A stretch of DNA of 64,000 nt from Halomonas llamarensis. GTDB taxonomy: Bacteria > Pseudomonadota > Gammaproteobacteria > Pseudomonadales > Halomonadaceae. This document shows, in pieces, positions 11,690 through 20,188 of this stretch. The notes beneath the pieces were generated by a model. It was given only the letters and a program-made list of their open reading frames with translations. It had not been told where the DNA came from and searched no databases. The stretch is taken from positions 27,609 to 91,608 of the forward strand of contig NZ_JAMJPJ010000013.1 of NCBI RefSeq assembly GCF_023555005.1, read 5' to 3'. The translations under genes and the position numbers were made by a program. Within the stretch, counting starts at the first letter, position 1. Each line of letters begins with the position of its first letter.

Positions 11690-13710
11690 GCTATTGCCTC
11701 CTTCGAGGCGCTGTCGCTAGACGAGGCACTCGTACTCTCAGAATCGTACCTTTGTTGGCGAACACGTGTGCGGCGATAGCGCTTATCCGCTACGGCAAGC
11801 AGGCCGCCTGCGGCCATCAACAAGCCACCCAGCCACAACCAACGCACCAAGGGCTTGTGCTGAATACGCATGGCCCAGCTGCCGTCGCCGAGATCCTCGC
11901 CCATCGCGACATAAAGGTCTCGGAAAAAGCCAGCACGTAGCGCCACCTGCGTCATCGGCATGCCCGTCGCCAAGTAGAGCCGTTTTTCCGGCTGCATGGT
12001 GAACTGACGTCCGCTTTCACCACGCTGAACCTCAATGACCGCAGTATCCGCCAAAAAGTTAGCGCCGCGGCGGCTTGATAGCTCTGTCATCGTGAAATGG
12101 TAGCCGGCCACCTCGACGCTATCTCCCGGCCCCATGCGCACGTTGCGCTCAATGCTGTAATGGGAGACCACGGCGACCCCTACAATGGTAAAGGCCACGC
12201 CCAGATGCCCAAGCACCATGCCCCAATACGTCAGGGAGAGTTTTTTCAGGCCAACACCAAACGAACGCGCATGGCGGGTTTTATCCCAAATATCGCGCAG
12301 TATCGGCAATACGATCCAAAGCGCCATCAGCATGCCAAGGGCCACCCAAATGTTCCATTCAGGGCCATAAAACACGGGAATTAAAGCACCCAACACCAAT
12401 GCCACGACACCGGCCAGCCAGAGTTTGGTGTAAAGCTCTTTCGCCGCCATGCGCTTCCAGCGTGCCATCGGCCCTAATCCCATAAAGATGCTCGTCACCG
12501 CCATAAGAGGGACAAACAGCGCGTTAAAGTACGGCGGCCCCACGCTGATTTTGCCTAATCCTAGCGAATCCAAGATCAACGGGTAGAGCGTGCCCAACAG
12601 CACCGTGACGGTCATAATCACGAGCAGAATATTGTTGATTAATAAAAGCGCATCCCGCGATAGCCAGTTAAAACCCACTTTTTGGCTAACGCGTGGCGCA
12701 CGCAGAGCAAAAACCAATAGCGAAAGAGTGACCGTAATCGCGAGCAGCATCAAAATGAAAAAGCCGCGCGCCGGGTCATTAGCAAAGGCGTGTACCGAGG
12801 TTAAAACCCCCGAGCGCACCAAAAAAGTCCCCATTAACGAAAGCGAAAAAGTGGCAATCGCCAACAGCACTGTCCAGCTCTTAAACGAGCCGCGCTTCTC
12901 GGTCACCGCCAGCGAGTGAATCAGTGCGGTACCGGTCAGCCAGGGGAGCAACGAGGCGTTTTCCACCGGGTCCCAGAACCACCAACCGCCCCAACCAAGC
13001 TCGTAATAAGCCCACCAACTGCCAAGCGCGATACCCACGGTGAGAAACGCCCAGGCGATATTGGTCCAGGGGCGTGCCCAACGTGTCCATGCCGCATCTA
13101 AGCGTCCGCCCAGAAGCGCGGCAATGGCAAACGCAAACACCACGGAGAACCCTACATAGCCCATGTAAAGCATTGGTGGGTGAACGACGAGACCAAAATC
13201 CTGCAAAAGCGGATTAAGGTCGGCACCGTCTTGCGGCATATTCGGCAACAACCGATCAAACGGGTTAGACGTCACCAAAATAAAAAGCAAAAACCCTACG
13301 CTGACCGCGCCCAGAATCCCCATCACGCGAGCAACCATATCGCGCGGAAGCTGCCGCGAGAAAACACCGGCAAAAAAACCCCAGCTGGCCAGCATCAAAC
13401 TCCAAAGCAGCACAGAACCTTCATGGTTGCCCCAAACGGCGCTGAGCTTATAGTACCAAGGCAACATCGTGTTGGAGTTATTGGCCACGTTGGCCACGCT
13501 AAAATCATCCAGCATGTAGCTGGCGGTTAAACAGCCATAAGCAATCAACAAAAACAAAAACTGCCCTGCTGCCATAGGCCGACCGTAAGCCATCCATAAC
13601 GGGCGCCGCGTCGCCGCGCCTGCTAATGGCATAATGGTCTGCACCGCTGCCATTAGCAGAGCGGTAACAAGGGCAAAATGGCCAACTTCTGGGATCATTT
13701 CAGTGAACAT
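11686..13710 (-). CDS. ccmF: Heme lyase subunit CcmF
   Basis: Large polytopic protein of the CcmF-H-I heme lyase, which transfers heme from holo-CcmE to apocytochrome c. The tryptophan-rich WWD domain is evident (GWGGWWFWDPVENASLLPW), with conserved membrane histidines on either side and about 14-15 hydrophobic segments along 674 residues. The C-terminal tail (SESTSASSSDSASKEA) is unusually Ser/Ala-rich. It lies 47 bp after ccmE. Confidence 0.96.
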   Translation of the reverse strand: MFTEMIPEVGHFALVTALLMAAVQTIMPLAGAATRRPLWMAYGRPMAAGQFLFLLIAYGCLTASYMLDDFSVANVANNSNTMLPWYYKLSAVWGNHEGSVLLWSLMLASWGFFAGVFSRQLPRDMVARVMGILGAVSVGFLLFILVTSNPFDRLLPNMPQDGADLNPLLQDFGLVVHPPMLYMGYVGFSVVFAFAIAALLGGRLDAAWTRWARPWTNIAWAFLTVGIALGSWWAYYELGWGGWWFWDPVENASLLPWLTGTALIHSLAVTEKRGSFKSWTVLLAIATFSLSLMGTFLVRSGVLTSVHAFANDPARGFFILMLLAITVTLSLLVFALRAPRVSQKVGFNWLSRDALLLINNILLVIMTVTVLLGTLYPLILDSLGLGKISVGPPYFNALFVPLMAVTSIFMGLGPMARWKRMAAKELYTKLWLAGVVALVLGALIPVFYGPEWNIWVALGMLMALWIVLPILRDIWDKTRHARSFGVGLKKLSLTYWGMVLGHLGVAFTIVGVAVVSHYSIERNVRMGPGDSVEVAGYHFTMTELSSRRGANFLADTAVIEVQRGESGRQFTMQPEKRLYLATGMPMTQVALRAGFFRDLYVAMGEDLGDGSWAMRIQHKPLVRWLWLGGLLMAAGGLLAVADKRYRRTRVRQQRYDSESTSASSSDSASKEAIA

Positions 13711-13757
13711 GTGCGCTCCGGGTTAGCACGTGACAGTCGGCTCGGCATAGCATGACG

Positions 13758-14267
13758 CTAGTACTCACTTGCTTTAGGCACGCCCTCTGCGTCAAGACGT
13801 TTCCCCACCTCAACGGCTTTAGCCTGGAAATCCGCCGGTTTATAACCTGATTCTTCGAGCGCCTGTGCGACTTCCGGGGGCATATAGTTTTCGTCGTGAC
13901 GCGCTAGCACTTCATCCGCCCGCATGCGACCGTCAGCCTGTAGCTGACCTACCACGACCACACCCTGACCTTCACGGAACAGGTCCGGCAAAATGCCGCT
14001 GTAGTAAACATCAAGATCATCGACGTAATCGGTCACTTTAAACTCAACGTTAAGGCTCTCCGAGTCGCGGGATACCGAGCCTTCTTTCACCATCCCCCCG
14101 GCGCGTATGGTGCGTTCGATGGGCGCATTACCCTGTGCAATTTGGACCGGGCTGAAAAACAGATTGATATTAGAGCGAAGTGCATACAGCGTGAGCCCAA
14201 CGGCGATGGCGGTAAGCGATACCAAGCCGAGAATCACAAACATCTTCTGTTTACGCTTAGGTGTCAT
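13758..14267 (-). CDS. ccmE: Heme chaperone CcmE
   Basis: Periplasmic heme carrier that binds heme covalently through a histidine and delivers it to CcmF. It has an N-terminal membrane anchor (about residues 9-30), an OB-fold and the motif [11 protein letters not shown], with the heme-binding His about residue 124 and the axial Tyr four residues on. At 169 residues it is typical. It overlaps the end of ccmD by 11 bp. Confidence 0.95.
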   Translation of the reverse strand: MTPKRKQKMFVILGLVSLTAIAVGLTLYALRSNINLFFSPVQIAQGNAPIERTIRAGGMVKEGSVSRDSESLNVEFKVTDYVDDLDVYYSGILPDLFREGQGVVVVGQLQADGRMRADEVLARHDENYMPPEVAQALEESGYKPADFQAKAVEVGKRLDAEGVPKASEY

Positions 14268-14496
14268 GCTGACCTCCCGCTACAACCGGTTGAAGTGGCG
14301 CTGGGGCGGCGTTTTGCTGCTTTCGTGCGCGCTCACGCCGTTCACGACGTTTTAAACTGTTAATTAGCTGACGGCGTTCAAATCGTGCATGCCACACAAG
14401 AACCACGAGTAAAAATAGTGTCAGCCCCCACGAAGACCACACATACGGCGCATGCCCTCCCATGGCGATAAATTCTGCGAATGAGTTAAACGCCAT
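14257..14496 (-). CDS. ccmD: Heme exporter protein CcmD
   Basis: Small membrane protein that releases holo-CcmE from the CcmABC complex. One membrane segment ([19 protein letters not shown]) is followed by a basic helix ([20 protein letters not shown]). The start at 14496 ([14 protein letters not shown]) is chosen because AGGAGG lies 7 nt upstream; the ATG at 14502, which overlaps the ccmC stop as ATGA, is only 1 nt from that site. The protein is then 79 residues. The second half after the membrane helix is poorly conserved in the family. Confidence 0.88.
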   Translation of the reverse strand: MAFNSFAEFIAMGGHAPYVWSSWGLTLFLLVVLVWHARFERRQLINSLKRRERRERARKQQNAAPAPLQPVVAGGQHDT

Positions 14497-14498
14497 TG

Positions 14499-15236
14499 TC
14501 ATGCCTCCTGAACCCTGTCTCGCACCCAACGCTTGTTGGATTCACGGCGCAAAATTTCGTTTCGTGTCCGCATTAGCGTCAAGGCAATAAAAAAACTGTA
14601 AAACCCTAGCACCATGATCAGCAGAGGCATCCACATCTCGGTCGGCATCGCCGGGCGCGATGTAATCGTAAAGGAAGCCGGCTGGTGCAGGGTATACCAC
14701 CAATCCACCGAATATTTAATGATCGGGATATTGATCACCCCCACCACTGCCAATACCGACGCCGCACGCGACGCGCTATCTCGGCTAGTAAAAGCACCGC
14801 GCAGCGCGATGACGCCTAAGTACAGAAACAGTAAAATCAACATGGAGGTAAGACGCGCGTCCCACATCCACCACGTTCCCCAGGTGGGCACGCCCCACAC
14901 CGCGCCGGAAAACAGCGACACAAACGTCATCGACGCGCCCAGAGGCGCCATAACAGTCGCCGCCATATCCGCGACTTTTATCTTCCAGACCATGAACACA
15001 AGCCCCGCAACTGCCATCGACACAAAAATCGACTGCGCCAAAAACGCGGCGGGAACATGCACATAGATAATGCGAAAGCTATTGCCCTGCTGATAATCCG
15101 CCGGTGCAAATGCCAGCCCCCACACAGTGCCGGTCACGATCAAAAGCGCCGCGGCCACCCAAAACCAGGGCTCAAGCCTGGCACTGATACCGTAGAACCA
15201 CTTGGGCGATCCCAGCTTATGAATAAAAGCCCACAT
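14499..15236 (-). CDS. ccmC: Heme exporter protein CcmC
   Basis: Loads heme onto CcmE together with CcmD and the CcmAB ATPase. Six membrane segments and the WWD-type tryptophan motif ([14 protein letters not shown]) are visible, with flanking histidines. The start at ATG 15236 ([11 protein letters not shown]) matches the family, has GAGGA about 11 nt upstream, and removes 21 unlikely N-terminal residues of the open frame. The protein is 245 residues. Confidence 0.95.
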   Translation of the reverse strand: MWAFIHKLGSPKWFYGISARLEPWFWVAAALLIVTGTVWGLAFAPADYQQGNSFRIIYVHVPAAFLAQSIFVSMAVAGLVFMVWKIKVADMAATVMAPLGASMTFVSLFSGAVWGVPTWGTWWMWDARLTSMLILLFLYLGVIALRGAFTSRDSASRAASVLAVVGVINIPIIKYSVDWWYTLHQPASFTITSRPAMPTEMWMPLLIMVLGFYSFFIALTLMRTRNEILRRESNKRWVRDRVQEA

Positions 15237-15249
15237 AGTGAGTCTGTCC

Positions 15250-15975
15250 TCAACCGTTAATACTGATTCGCAGTGATGCCGCAATCGCCCAGGGCGCAAG
15301 CATAAGGGCAGCCGCTAGCAGCGCACCCAAAATCGCCAGGTGCGCGCTGACGCTATCGCCTGCAATTGCTGCCTGCACCGCACCGGCACCGAAAATAAGC
15401 ACGGGAATATAAAGAGGTAACACTAGCAATGACAACAACACACCGCCCCGAGCCAACCCCACCGTTAGCGCCGCGCCTATCGCCCCAATAAGGCTCAGCG
15501 TCGCACTGCCTAAAGCAAGGGACACAGCAAGCACCAAGTAACTTCCTGACGGCAATGCCAACATAATACCCAAAACGGGTGCCATTAACGCCAGCGGCAA
15601 CCCCGTCAAAAGCCAATGTACCGCTACTTTCGCCAGCGATAACGCGGCAAGCGGCTGAGGTGCGAGCAGTAACTGCTCCAAACTGCCGTCATCGAAATCG
15701 CTACGAAACAGGCTATCCAACGAAAGTAACGCCGCTAGCAATGCGGCTACCCATAAAAGCCCCGGTGCGATTAATGCTAACAAATCGGGATCGGGGGAAA
15801 TGCCGATGGGAAACAGCGTGATGACCAAGGCAAAAAAGACCAAGGGATTTAGTACTTCACCACGACGACGTAGCATCAACACGAGATCACGCTTCAATGT
15901 CGCCGTTAGCGCGAGTGTTAAGCCCTCACCGGGCTCTTTTAGTCTCGGGGCAACCGCTGTGATTTCCTGCTGCAC
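15250..15975 (-). CDS. ccmB: Heme exporter membrane subunit CcmB
   Basis: Integral membrane partner of the CcmA ATPase. Conserved family stretches include [50 protein letters not shown] and [20 protein letters not shown], with six membrane segments. The frame is open to 16050, but AAGGAG lies 6 nt before a GTG at 15975. That start avoids overlap with ccmA and gives 241 residues. A small acidic N-terminal extension before the first helix remains compared with E. coli (220 residues). Confidence 0.92.
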   Translation of the reverse strand: MQQEITAVAPRLKEPGEGLTLALTATLKRDLVLMLRRRGEVLNPLVFFALVITLFPIGISPDPDLLALIAPGLLWVAALLAALLSLDSLFRSDFDDGSLEQLLLAPQPLAALSLAKVAVHWLLTGLPLALMAPVLGIMLALPSGSYLVLAVSLALGSATLSLIGAIGAALTVGLARGGVLLSLLVLPLYIPVLIFGAGAVQAAIAGDSVSAHLAILGALLAAALMLAPWAIAASLRISING

Positions 15976-16003
15976 CACACTCTCCTTATACTTAGCCGGT
16001 GAT

Positions 16004-16624
16004 TCAGCCCAGCACAATGCGTCGTAAAGCAGGGGACGAGGCCAACTCATGGTGGGTTGTCACAATCACGCAGCCACCGCTATTCGCATGCGCCACAAGC
16101 TGGGCTTCAAGCGCGGCAACACCGTCACGGTCAATGGCGGTAAAGGGCTCATCCAGTACCCATAACGCACGCGGTGTCAGCGTCAATCTCGCCAGTGCGA
16201 TACGGCGGTGCTGGCCGGCAGAAAGCTGCCCAGCCGGCACATCTTCAAACCCCGCAAGCCCAACATTGGCCAGGGCGTCTAAACGCTCAGACTCGCTACC
16301 GCGCTGTCCGTCCAATGCTTGGTACCAAGAGAGATTTTCTAACGCTGTGAGCCCTGTCTTTACGCCCGGCGAATGGCCGAGGTAGAGCAAATTGGTCAAA
16401 AAATGCTCGCGCACCTCGCGCATAGGCTGACCATTCCAATACAGTTCGCCATGATAATCGCTCAGTTGCCCCGAAAAAATTTTCAATAGCGTGGTTTTAC
16501 CACTGCCGTTAGGACCTTCAATCCGGACGACCTCACCACTATGGATGTCCACATCGAGACCCTGAAACAACCAGCGATCATCGCGTTCACAGGCGAGCTG
16601 TTGGGCTTGTAGGCGCAGACTCAA
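16004..16624 (-). CDS. ccmA: Heme exporter ATP-binding protein CcmA
   Basis: ABC ATPase that drives release of holo-CcmE from CcmC/D. It has Walker A GPNGSGKTT, signature LSAGQHRRIALAR, Walker B LWVLDEPFTAID and the switch histidine (VTTHH). The frame is open to a GTG at 16690. A TTG at 16624 with GGAG 6 nt upstream gives 206 residues beginning SLRLQAQQLACERDDRWLF, matching E. coli CcmA in length (207), and is preferred. The start is therefore uncertain. It is the first gene of ccmABCDEFGHI. Confidence 0.9.
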   Translation of the reverse strand: MSLRLQAQQLACERDDRWLFQGLDVDIHSGEVVRIEGPNGSGKTTLLKIFSGQLSDYHGELYWNGQPMREVREHFLTNLLYLGHSPGVKTGLTALENLSWYQALDGQRGSESERLDALANVGLAGFEDVPAGQLSAGQHRRIALARLTLTPRALWVLDEPFTAIDRDGVAALEAQLVAHANSGGCVIVTTHHELASSPALRRIVLG

Positions 16625-16713
16625 AGGGCTCTCCAAGCATATTGATTTCGCGTCGAACTCTACACGGAAAGCGTATTTCTCGCTAGTCACGCCCTGCGAC
16701 GCCGGGTCGCATA

Positions 16714-16727
16714 TTGACCTTGGTCAA
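16714..16727. promoter_or_regulatory. FNR/Anr-like palindrome upstream of ccmA
   Basis: TTGACCTTGGTCAA is a perfect 14-bp palindrome matching 8 of 10 fixed positions of the FNR/Anr site (TTGAT-N4-ATCAA). It lies 90 bp upstream of the preferred ccmA start. Oxygen control of ccm genes through FNR-type regulators is known in other gammaproteobacteria; here it is inferred from the site alone. Confidence 0.5.
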
Positions 16728-16782
16728 CTCACGCTTTAACGGGATACGCCTATCCGCGCAGATGATTTTCACGCCAAGGCTA

Positions 16783-17639
16783 GGGCCTGTTGACGTTTCA
16801 CATTGGGAGCCATAAAAAACCGCACGCCAAAGCCACCATGCTTTCGTAGTTTCGCTTCAGTTTATCGTAGCGCGTCGCTATGGCGCGATACGATTTTAAA
16901 CGGGCAAAGGCATTCTCGACGAGATGCCGATAGCGATATAAACCTCTGTCCAGACTGGCATTTCCCTTTTTCGAGTTGCGCCTACGTGGAATCACGGCCT
17001 CCATGCCTTTCGCCTCAACCTGCTCACGGATACGCTCGCTGTCATAGCCCTTGTCAGCCACTAGCGCCTCCCCCGTCGGCAAGTCGTCAATCAATGCCTG
17101 GGCTTCTGTGCTGTCGTGTACCTCACCGCCCGCTATCCTGAAGGAATTGGGAAGGCCATAAGCGTCAACGGCCAGATGAATTTTGCTGGTGTTGCCTGCA
17201 CGACTTTTGCCAATGGCTTCTGACTCTTCTGTGGCAGCCCCTGTACTGTCCTGGTGCGCCTTGACGTAAGAGCCATCAATGAATAGCCACTCGACATCCG
17301 GATCCTCGACCAGCATGTTGAAAACCGCCATCAGCTTTCCAGCCGATGACCAGGCGTTGAAGCGCTTGTAGACCGTATTCCAGGACCCAAACGCCTCTGG
17401 CAGGTCCCGCCACTGGCAGCCAGTGTGCATCCGGTAAAGGATGCCTTCCACAGTGATGCGCAGGTTGGCCTTGTCATAGATACCTTGTTGAAGCAGGATA
17501 GGTTTCAGCTTCGACCAGTGTTCATCCGTGAGCATTTGTCGGGGCATCGCAAGCTCGCAGTTTGTTGGCGTGAGAACCTCTATTCTGCGAGCTTGCCCCT
17601 ATCCTGCCAAATCATCTTCGATCAAACGTCAACACGCCC
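16783..17639 (-). mobile_element. IS5-family insertion sequence (IS427-like), 857 bp
   Basis: Terminal inverted repeats of about 16 bp with one mismatch (GGGCCTGTTGACGTTT at the left, GGGCGTGTTGACGTTT read inward from the right) enclose one transposase gene. Both ends are flanked by TA (CTAG context), the duplication expected of the IS427 group; a 4-bp CTAG duplication cannot be excluded because the repeat ends are ambiguous by one base. The element separates the ccm operon promoter region from the S24 gene and looks complete. Confidence 0.9.
16798..17547 (-). CDS. IS5-family DDE transposase
   Basis: A 249-residue transposase in a single frame, with no programmed frameshift needed. An N-terminal DUF4096-type domain (LTDEHWSKLKPILL, GCQWRDLPEAFGSWNTVYKRF) precedes the DDE catalytic core: Asp in LFIDGSYVKAHQ, Asp in LVADKGYDSERIR and Glu in HLVENAFARLKSYR. 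The stop codon directly abuts the left inverted repeat. All catalytic residues are present, so it is probably active. Confidence 0.95.
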   Translation of the reverse strand: MPRQMLTDEHWSKLKPILLQQGIYDKANLRITVEGILYRMHTGCQWRDLPEAFGSWNTVYKRFNAWSSAGKLMAVFNMLVEDPDVEWLFIDGSYVKAHQDSTGAATEESEAIGKSRAGNTSKIHLAVDAYGLPNSFRIAGGEVHDSTEAQALIDDLPTGEALVADKGYDSERIREQVEAKGMEAVIPRRRNSKKGNASLDRGLYRYRHLVENAFARLKSYRAIATRYDKLKRNYESMVALACGFLWLPM

Positions 17640-17643
17640 TAGA

Positions 17644-17706
17644 CTGTATAGAAAAACACATATACAGTTAATCATGTACATAACAACAGACTGTACTAAA
17701 AAACAC
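17644..17706 (+). promoter_or_regulatory. Two SOS-like (LexA) boxes upstream of the S24 gene
   Basis: CTGTATAGAAAAACAC (17644-17659) and CTGTACTAAAAAACAC (17691-17706) are 13/16 identical to each other and 47 bp apart. Each fits the gammaproteobacterial LexA pattern CTGT-N8-ACAG except for the last base. The first also forms a wider dyad with TATACAG (17661-17667). The half-site CTGTATAG recurs in the box upstream of recA in this window. The second box lies 65 bp before the gene's ATG. Confidence 0.5.
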
Positions 17707-17770
17707 TTTTAAAAGAATACACTAAATAAGCCACAGGATGTCGCTGCCCACTTTGACCCAGGAGACTTCC

Positions 17771-18112
17771 ATGACCGCCTTCCCCGCTATCGCCGAGTTC
17801 CATGATACCCCTGTCGCTAAGCGCATCACACGCCGCAATATTTACGCCATCAAAGTGCGTGGCAACCGGATGAACGATTGCAACCTATTTGATGGTGATG
17901 TCATCATTATTCGCCGTTTTCAGCACGACACCTACGATGAAACAGCAGTGGCTGAAATTAATCGCCGCTCTGTCACGCTTAAGCGACTTTCCATCGGCCA
18001 CGACGGTGTTCATCTTCTGCCGGAACAAGCGGGCACACCTGCCATGTTCTTGCACAATCGCGACATTCAAGTGCTTGGTCTTGTCATGGGGATCGAGCAT
18101 CAAGCCTCTTAG
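17771..18112 (+). CDS. UmuD/LexA-like S24-fold protein without the catalytic serine
   Basis: A 113-residue protein consisting of the S24 peptidase fold of LexA and UmuD, with no helix-turn-helix domain. The aligned core reads YAIKVRGNRMNDCNLFDGD, where LexA has VSGMSMKD; the serine nucleophile position is Arg. The catalytic lysine region (VTLKRL) is intact. No Ala-Gly or Cys-Gly self-cleavage site is seen in the short N-terminus. The ATG at 17771 has AGGAG 6 nt upstream and is preferred over 17738. No umuC-like gene follows. It may be a regulatory or decoy partner, or a decaying UmuD; the function is unknown. Confidence 0.75.
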   Translation: MTAFPAIAEFHDTPVAKRITRRNIYAIKVRGNRMNDCNLFDGDVIIIRRFQHDTYDETAVAEINRRSVTLKRLSIGHDGVHLLPEQAGTPAMFLHNRDIQVLGLVMGIEHQAS

Positions 18113-18147
18113 CTTGCTGCTGTTGGCCGCCAACCCCTGGAGCATTA

Positions 18148-18786
18148 ATGCGTTATCCCGTCCCCAATCTTGCACCCGAAACTTGGCATGGCGAAAGCAT
18201 TGAGATCGAAAAAAGCCAGTTTATTGCCTGGGTGTGTCGTGCGCCGAGCATTGACGATTTCGACATACTGCTCGACGCGGCCAAACAGGCACACCCGAAT
18301 GCTAGCCACTATTGCAGCGCCTACATTGCCGGGGCGCCGAGTGAGCAAAATCGCATTGGCTTTTCGGATGACGGTGAGCCCGGAGGGACGGCGGGGCGCC
18401 CCATGTTTCAAGTTCTTAATGGCAGCGGTATCGGCGAAATTGGCTGCGTTGTTACCCGTTATTTTGGCGGTACCAAGTTGGGCACAGGCGGATTAGCGCG
18501 CGCCTACGCACAAGCGGTAAGCGCCGCGCTGGAAACGCTCCCTACTTGCGAGATTGTCGAGCGCGACACCTACACTCTGCGCTTAACGTTTGCCCAAGAA
18601 GCCGATGCTCGTGCTTGGTGTAATGAGCAGGAGCTCCCGATTGAAAATGCCGAATACGATAGCGATGGTGTGCGTTTAGCCATCGGATGGCCACGAGATC
18701 GTATGTTTGAGCTTGGTGAGCTGGAAAACCGGCTAAAGTCCCGCATTATCGCTAACCCACCGACAAAAACGCGGCACGCTGATTAA
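18148..18786 (+). CDS. yigZ: YigZ/IMPACT family protein
   Basis: Member of the YigZ/IMPACT (UPF0029) family. The bacterial role is not settled; the eukaryotic relative IMPACT affects translation control through GCN2. The N-terminal domain shows the family signature FSDDGEPGGTAGRPMFQVL and the glycine-rich VTRYFGGTKLGTGGLARAY. The C-terminal DUF1949 domain follows (about residues 140-200). At 212 residues it is of normal length. Its TAA stop falls in the loop of a minus-strand terminator. Confidence 0.93.
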   Translation: MRYPVPNLAPETWHGESIEIEKSQFIAWVCRAPSIDDFDILLDAAKQAHPNASHYCSAYIAGAPSEQNRIGFSDDGEPGGTAGRPMFQVLNGSGIGEIGCVVTRYFGGTKLGTGGLARAYAQAVSAALETLPTCEIVERDTYTLRLTFAQEADARAWCNEQELPIENAEYDSDGVRLAIGWPRDRMFELGELENRLKSRIIANPPTKTRHAD

Positions 18787-18797
18787 CAGCGTGCCGC
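18771..18797 (-). terminator. Rho-independent terminator after oadB
   Basis: An 11-bp perfect stem (GCGGCACGCTG / CAGCGTGCCGC) with loop ATTAA. On the minus strand it is followed by TTTTTG, and on the plus strand by no T-run. It therefore ends the oadGAB transcript while lying over the last codons and stop of the convergent yigZ. Confidence 0.75.
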
Positions 18798-18851
18798 GCT
18801 TGACTTACGTGCGATGGGCCATTGGTGACAAGCTGAAGTTAGCCCAAGCGC

Positions 18852-20174
18852 TTAACCTAAATACTTAATCATCACCCCAGCCGCTACTGCCGAACCGATA
18901 ACACCGGCCACGTTGGGACCCATCGCGTGCATCAACAGGAAGTTGTGCGGATTCGCTTCTAGCCCCACTTTGTTGGCCACGCGCGCTGCCATCGGTACCG
19001 CCGAAACCCCTGCAGCCCCAATCAGCGGGTTGATCGGCATTTTGCTCACCAGGTTCATCAGTTTAGCCATCAATACACCGGCCGCGGTGCCAATCCCAAA
19101 GGCCACAATGCCGAGCCCCAAAATACCTAGGGTCTCCACCGAGAGAAAACTCTCCGCCATCAATTTAGAGCCTACCGACAACCCCAGAATGATGGTCACG
19201 ATATTAATCAACGCATTTTGCGAGGTGTCGGATAAACGCTCGACCACACCACACTCGCGCATCAAGTTACCAAAACAGAACATCCCCAGCAGCGGTGCGG
19301 CATCGGGCAGAAACAGCGCCACGAGAATCAGCAGCATTAATGGGAAAATGATTTTTTCCAGCTTCGAGACCGGACGAAGCTGCGTCATAGTGATCTCGCG
19401 CTCTTTTTTGCTGGTTAACAGGCGCATAATCGGCGGCTGAATCAGCGGCACCAAGGCCATATAGGCATACGCTGCGACGGCAATCGCCCCGAGAAGCTCA
19501 GGGGCCAACACGCTGGAGACATAAATTGATGTTGGACCATCCGCCCCGCCGATAATCCCGATCGCGGCGGCTTGATTAAGCGAGAAGTCCATCACGCCCA
19601 TTGATGACAGCGCGACAGCGCCAAACAGCGTAGCGAAAATACCAAACTGCGCGGCGGCGCCTAAAAACAGCGTGCGCGGATTGGCCAGTAGTGGGCCAAA
19701 GTCCGTCATCGCGCCTACGCCCATGAAGATGATCAATGGCGCGACCCCCGTGCCAATCGCCACCTTATAGAAGTTATAAAGCATGCCGTCGCTGTAGCCG
19801 ACATTGACGACCACGTCCTTAGCCGCGCGAAGCGCGTCTGCCGACGCATTGCCATCCGCCACACTTTTAAGCGCGACACGCCAGCTCTCGGCACTCGCCA
19901 ACGGATCAAGCGCGATCCCAAATGCCGCGGCAATTTGCTGCAAAACAGCAGGCTTCCCCACCTCAATGGCTTGATCTAGCGCGGAAATCGCAAGACCCGC
20001 TTCAGGAATATTGGCCAGTATCCCGCCAAACCCAATGGGCACGAGCAAAAGCGGCTCAAACTTTTTGTAGATCGCCAAGTAAAGCAGCACAAGCCCCACC
20101 ACGATCATCGCCGCTTGGCCAAGCTGAAGGTTATAAAGCCCCGAGCCTTCCCATAACGTGATTATCTTATCCAT
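18852..20174 (-). CDS. oadB: Oxaloacetate decarboxylase, sodium-pumping beta subunit
   Basis: Membrane subunit that decarboxylates carboxybiotin and couples this to Na+ export. 440 residues, strongly hydrophobic. It contains the conserved [13 protein letters not shown] segment with the functional Asp, and [23 protein letters not shown] in a later membrane region. It lies 14 bp after oadA on the minus strand. Methylmalonyl-CoA and glutaconyl-CoA decarboxylase beta subunits are close relatives, but the flanking oadA and oadG settle the substrate with fair confidence. Confidence 0.92.
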   Translation of the reverse strand: MDKIITLWEGSGLYNLQLGQAAMIVVGLVLLYLAIYKKFEPLLLVPIGFGGILANIPEAGLAISALDQAIEVGKPAVLQQIAAAFGIALDPLASAESWRVALKSVADGNASADALRAAKDVVVNVGYSDGMLYNFYKVAIGTGVAPLIIFMGVGAMTDFGPLLANPRTLFLGAAAQFGIFATLFGAVALSSMGVMDFSLNQAAAIGIIGGADGPTSIYVSSVLAPELLGAIAVAAYAYMALVPLIQPPIMRLLTSKKEREITMTQLRPVSKLEKIIFPLMLLILVALFLPDAAPLLGMFCFGNLMRECGVVERLSDTSQNALINIVTIILGLSVGSKLMAESFLSVETLGILGLGIVAFGIGTAAGVLMAKLMNLVSKMPINPLIGAAGVSAVPMAARVANKVGLEANPHNFLLMHAMGPNVAGVIGSAVAAGVMIKYLG

Positions 20175-20188
20175 AGTGCGAAAGCCCC

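Noticed and set aside
16625..16690. Longer ccmA from the GTG at 16690
   Set aside because: It adds 22 residues not seen in the family, has no good ribosome site and lies close to the FNR-like palindrome. Kept only as an alternative start.
17644..17667. CTGTATA-N10-TATACAG dyad considered as one wide operator or an insertion-sequence remnant
   Set aside because: It is more simply read as one 16-bp LexA-like box plus an overlapping half-site; the IS inverted repeat ends at 17639.
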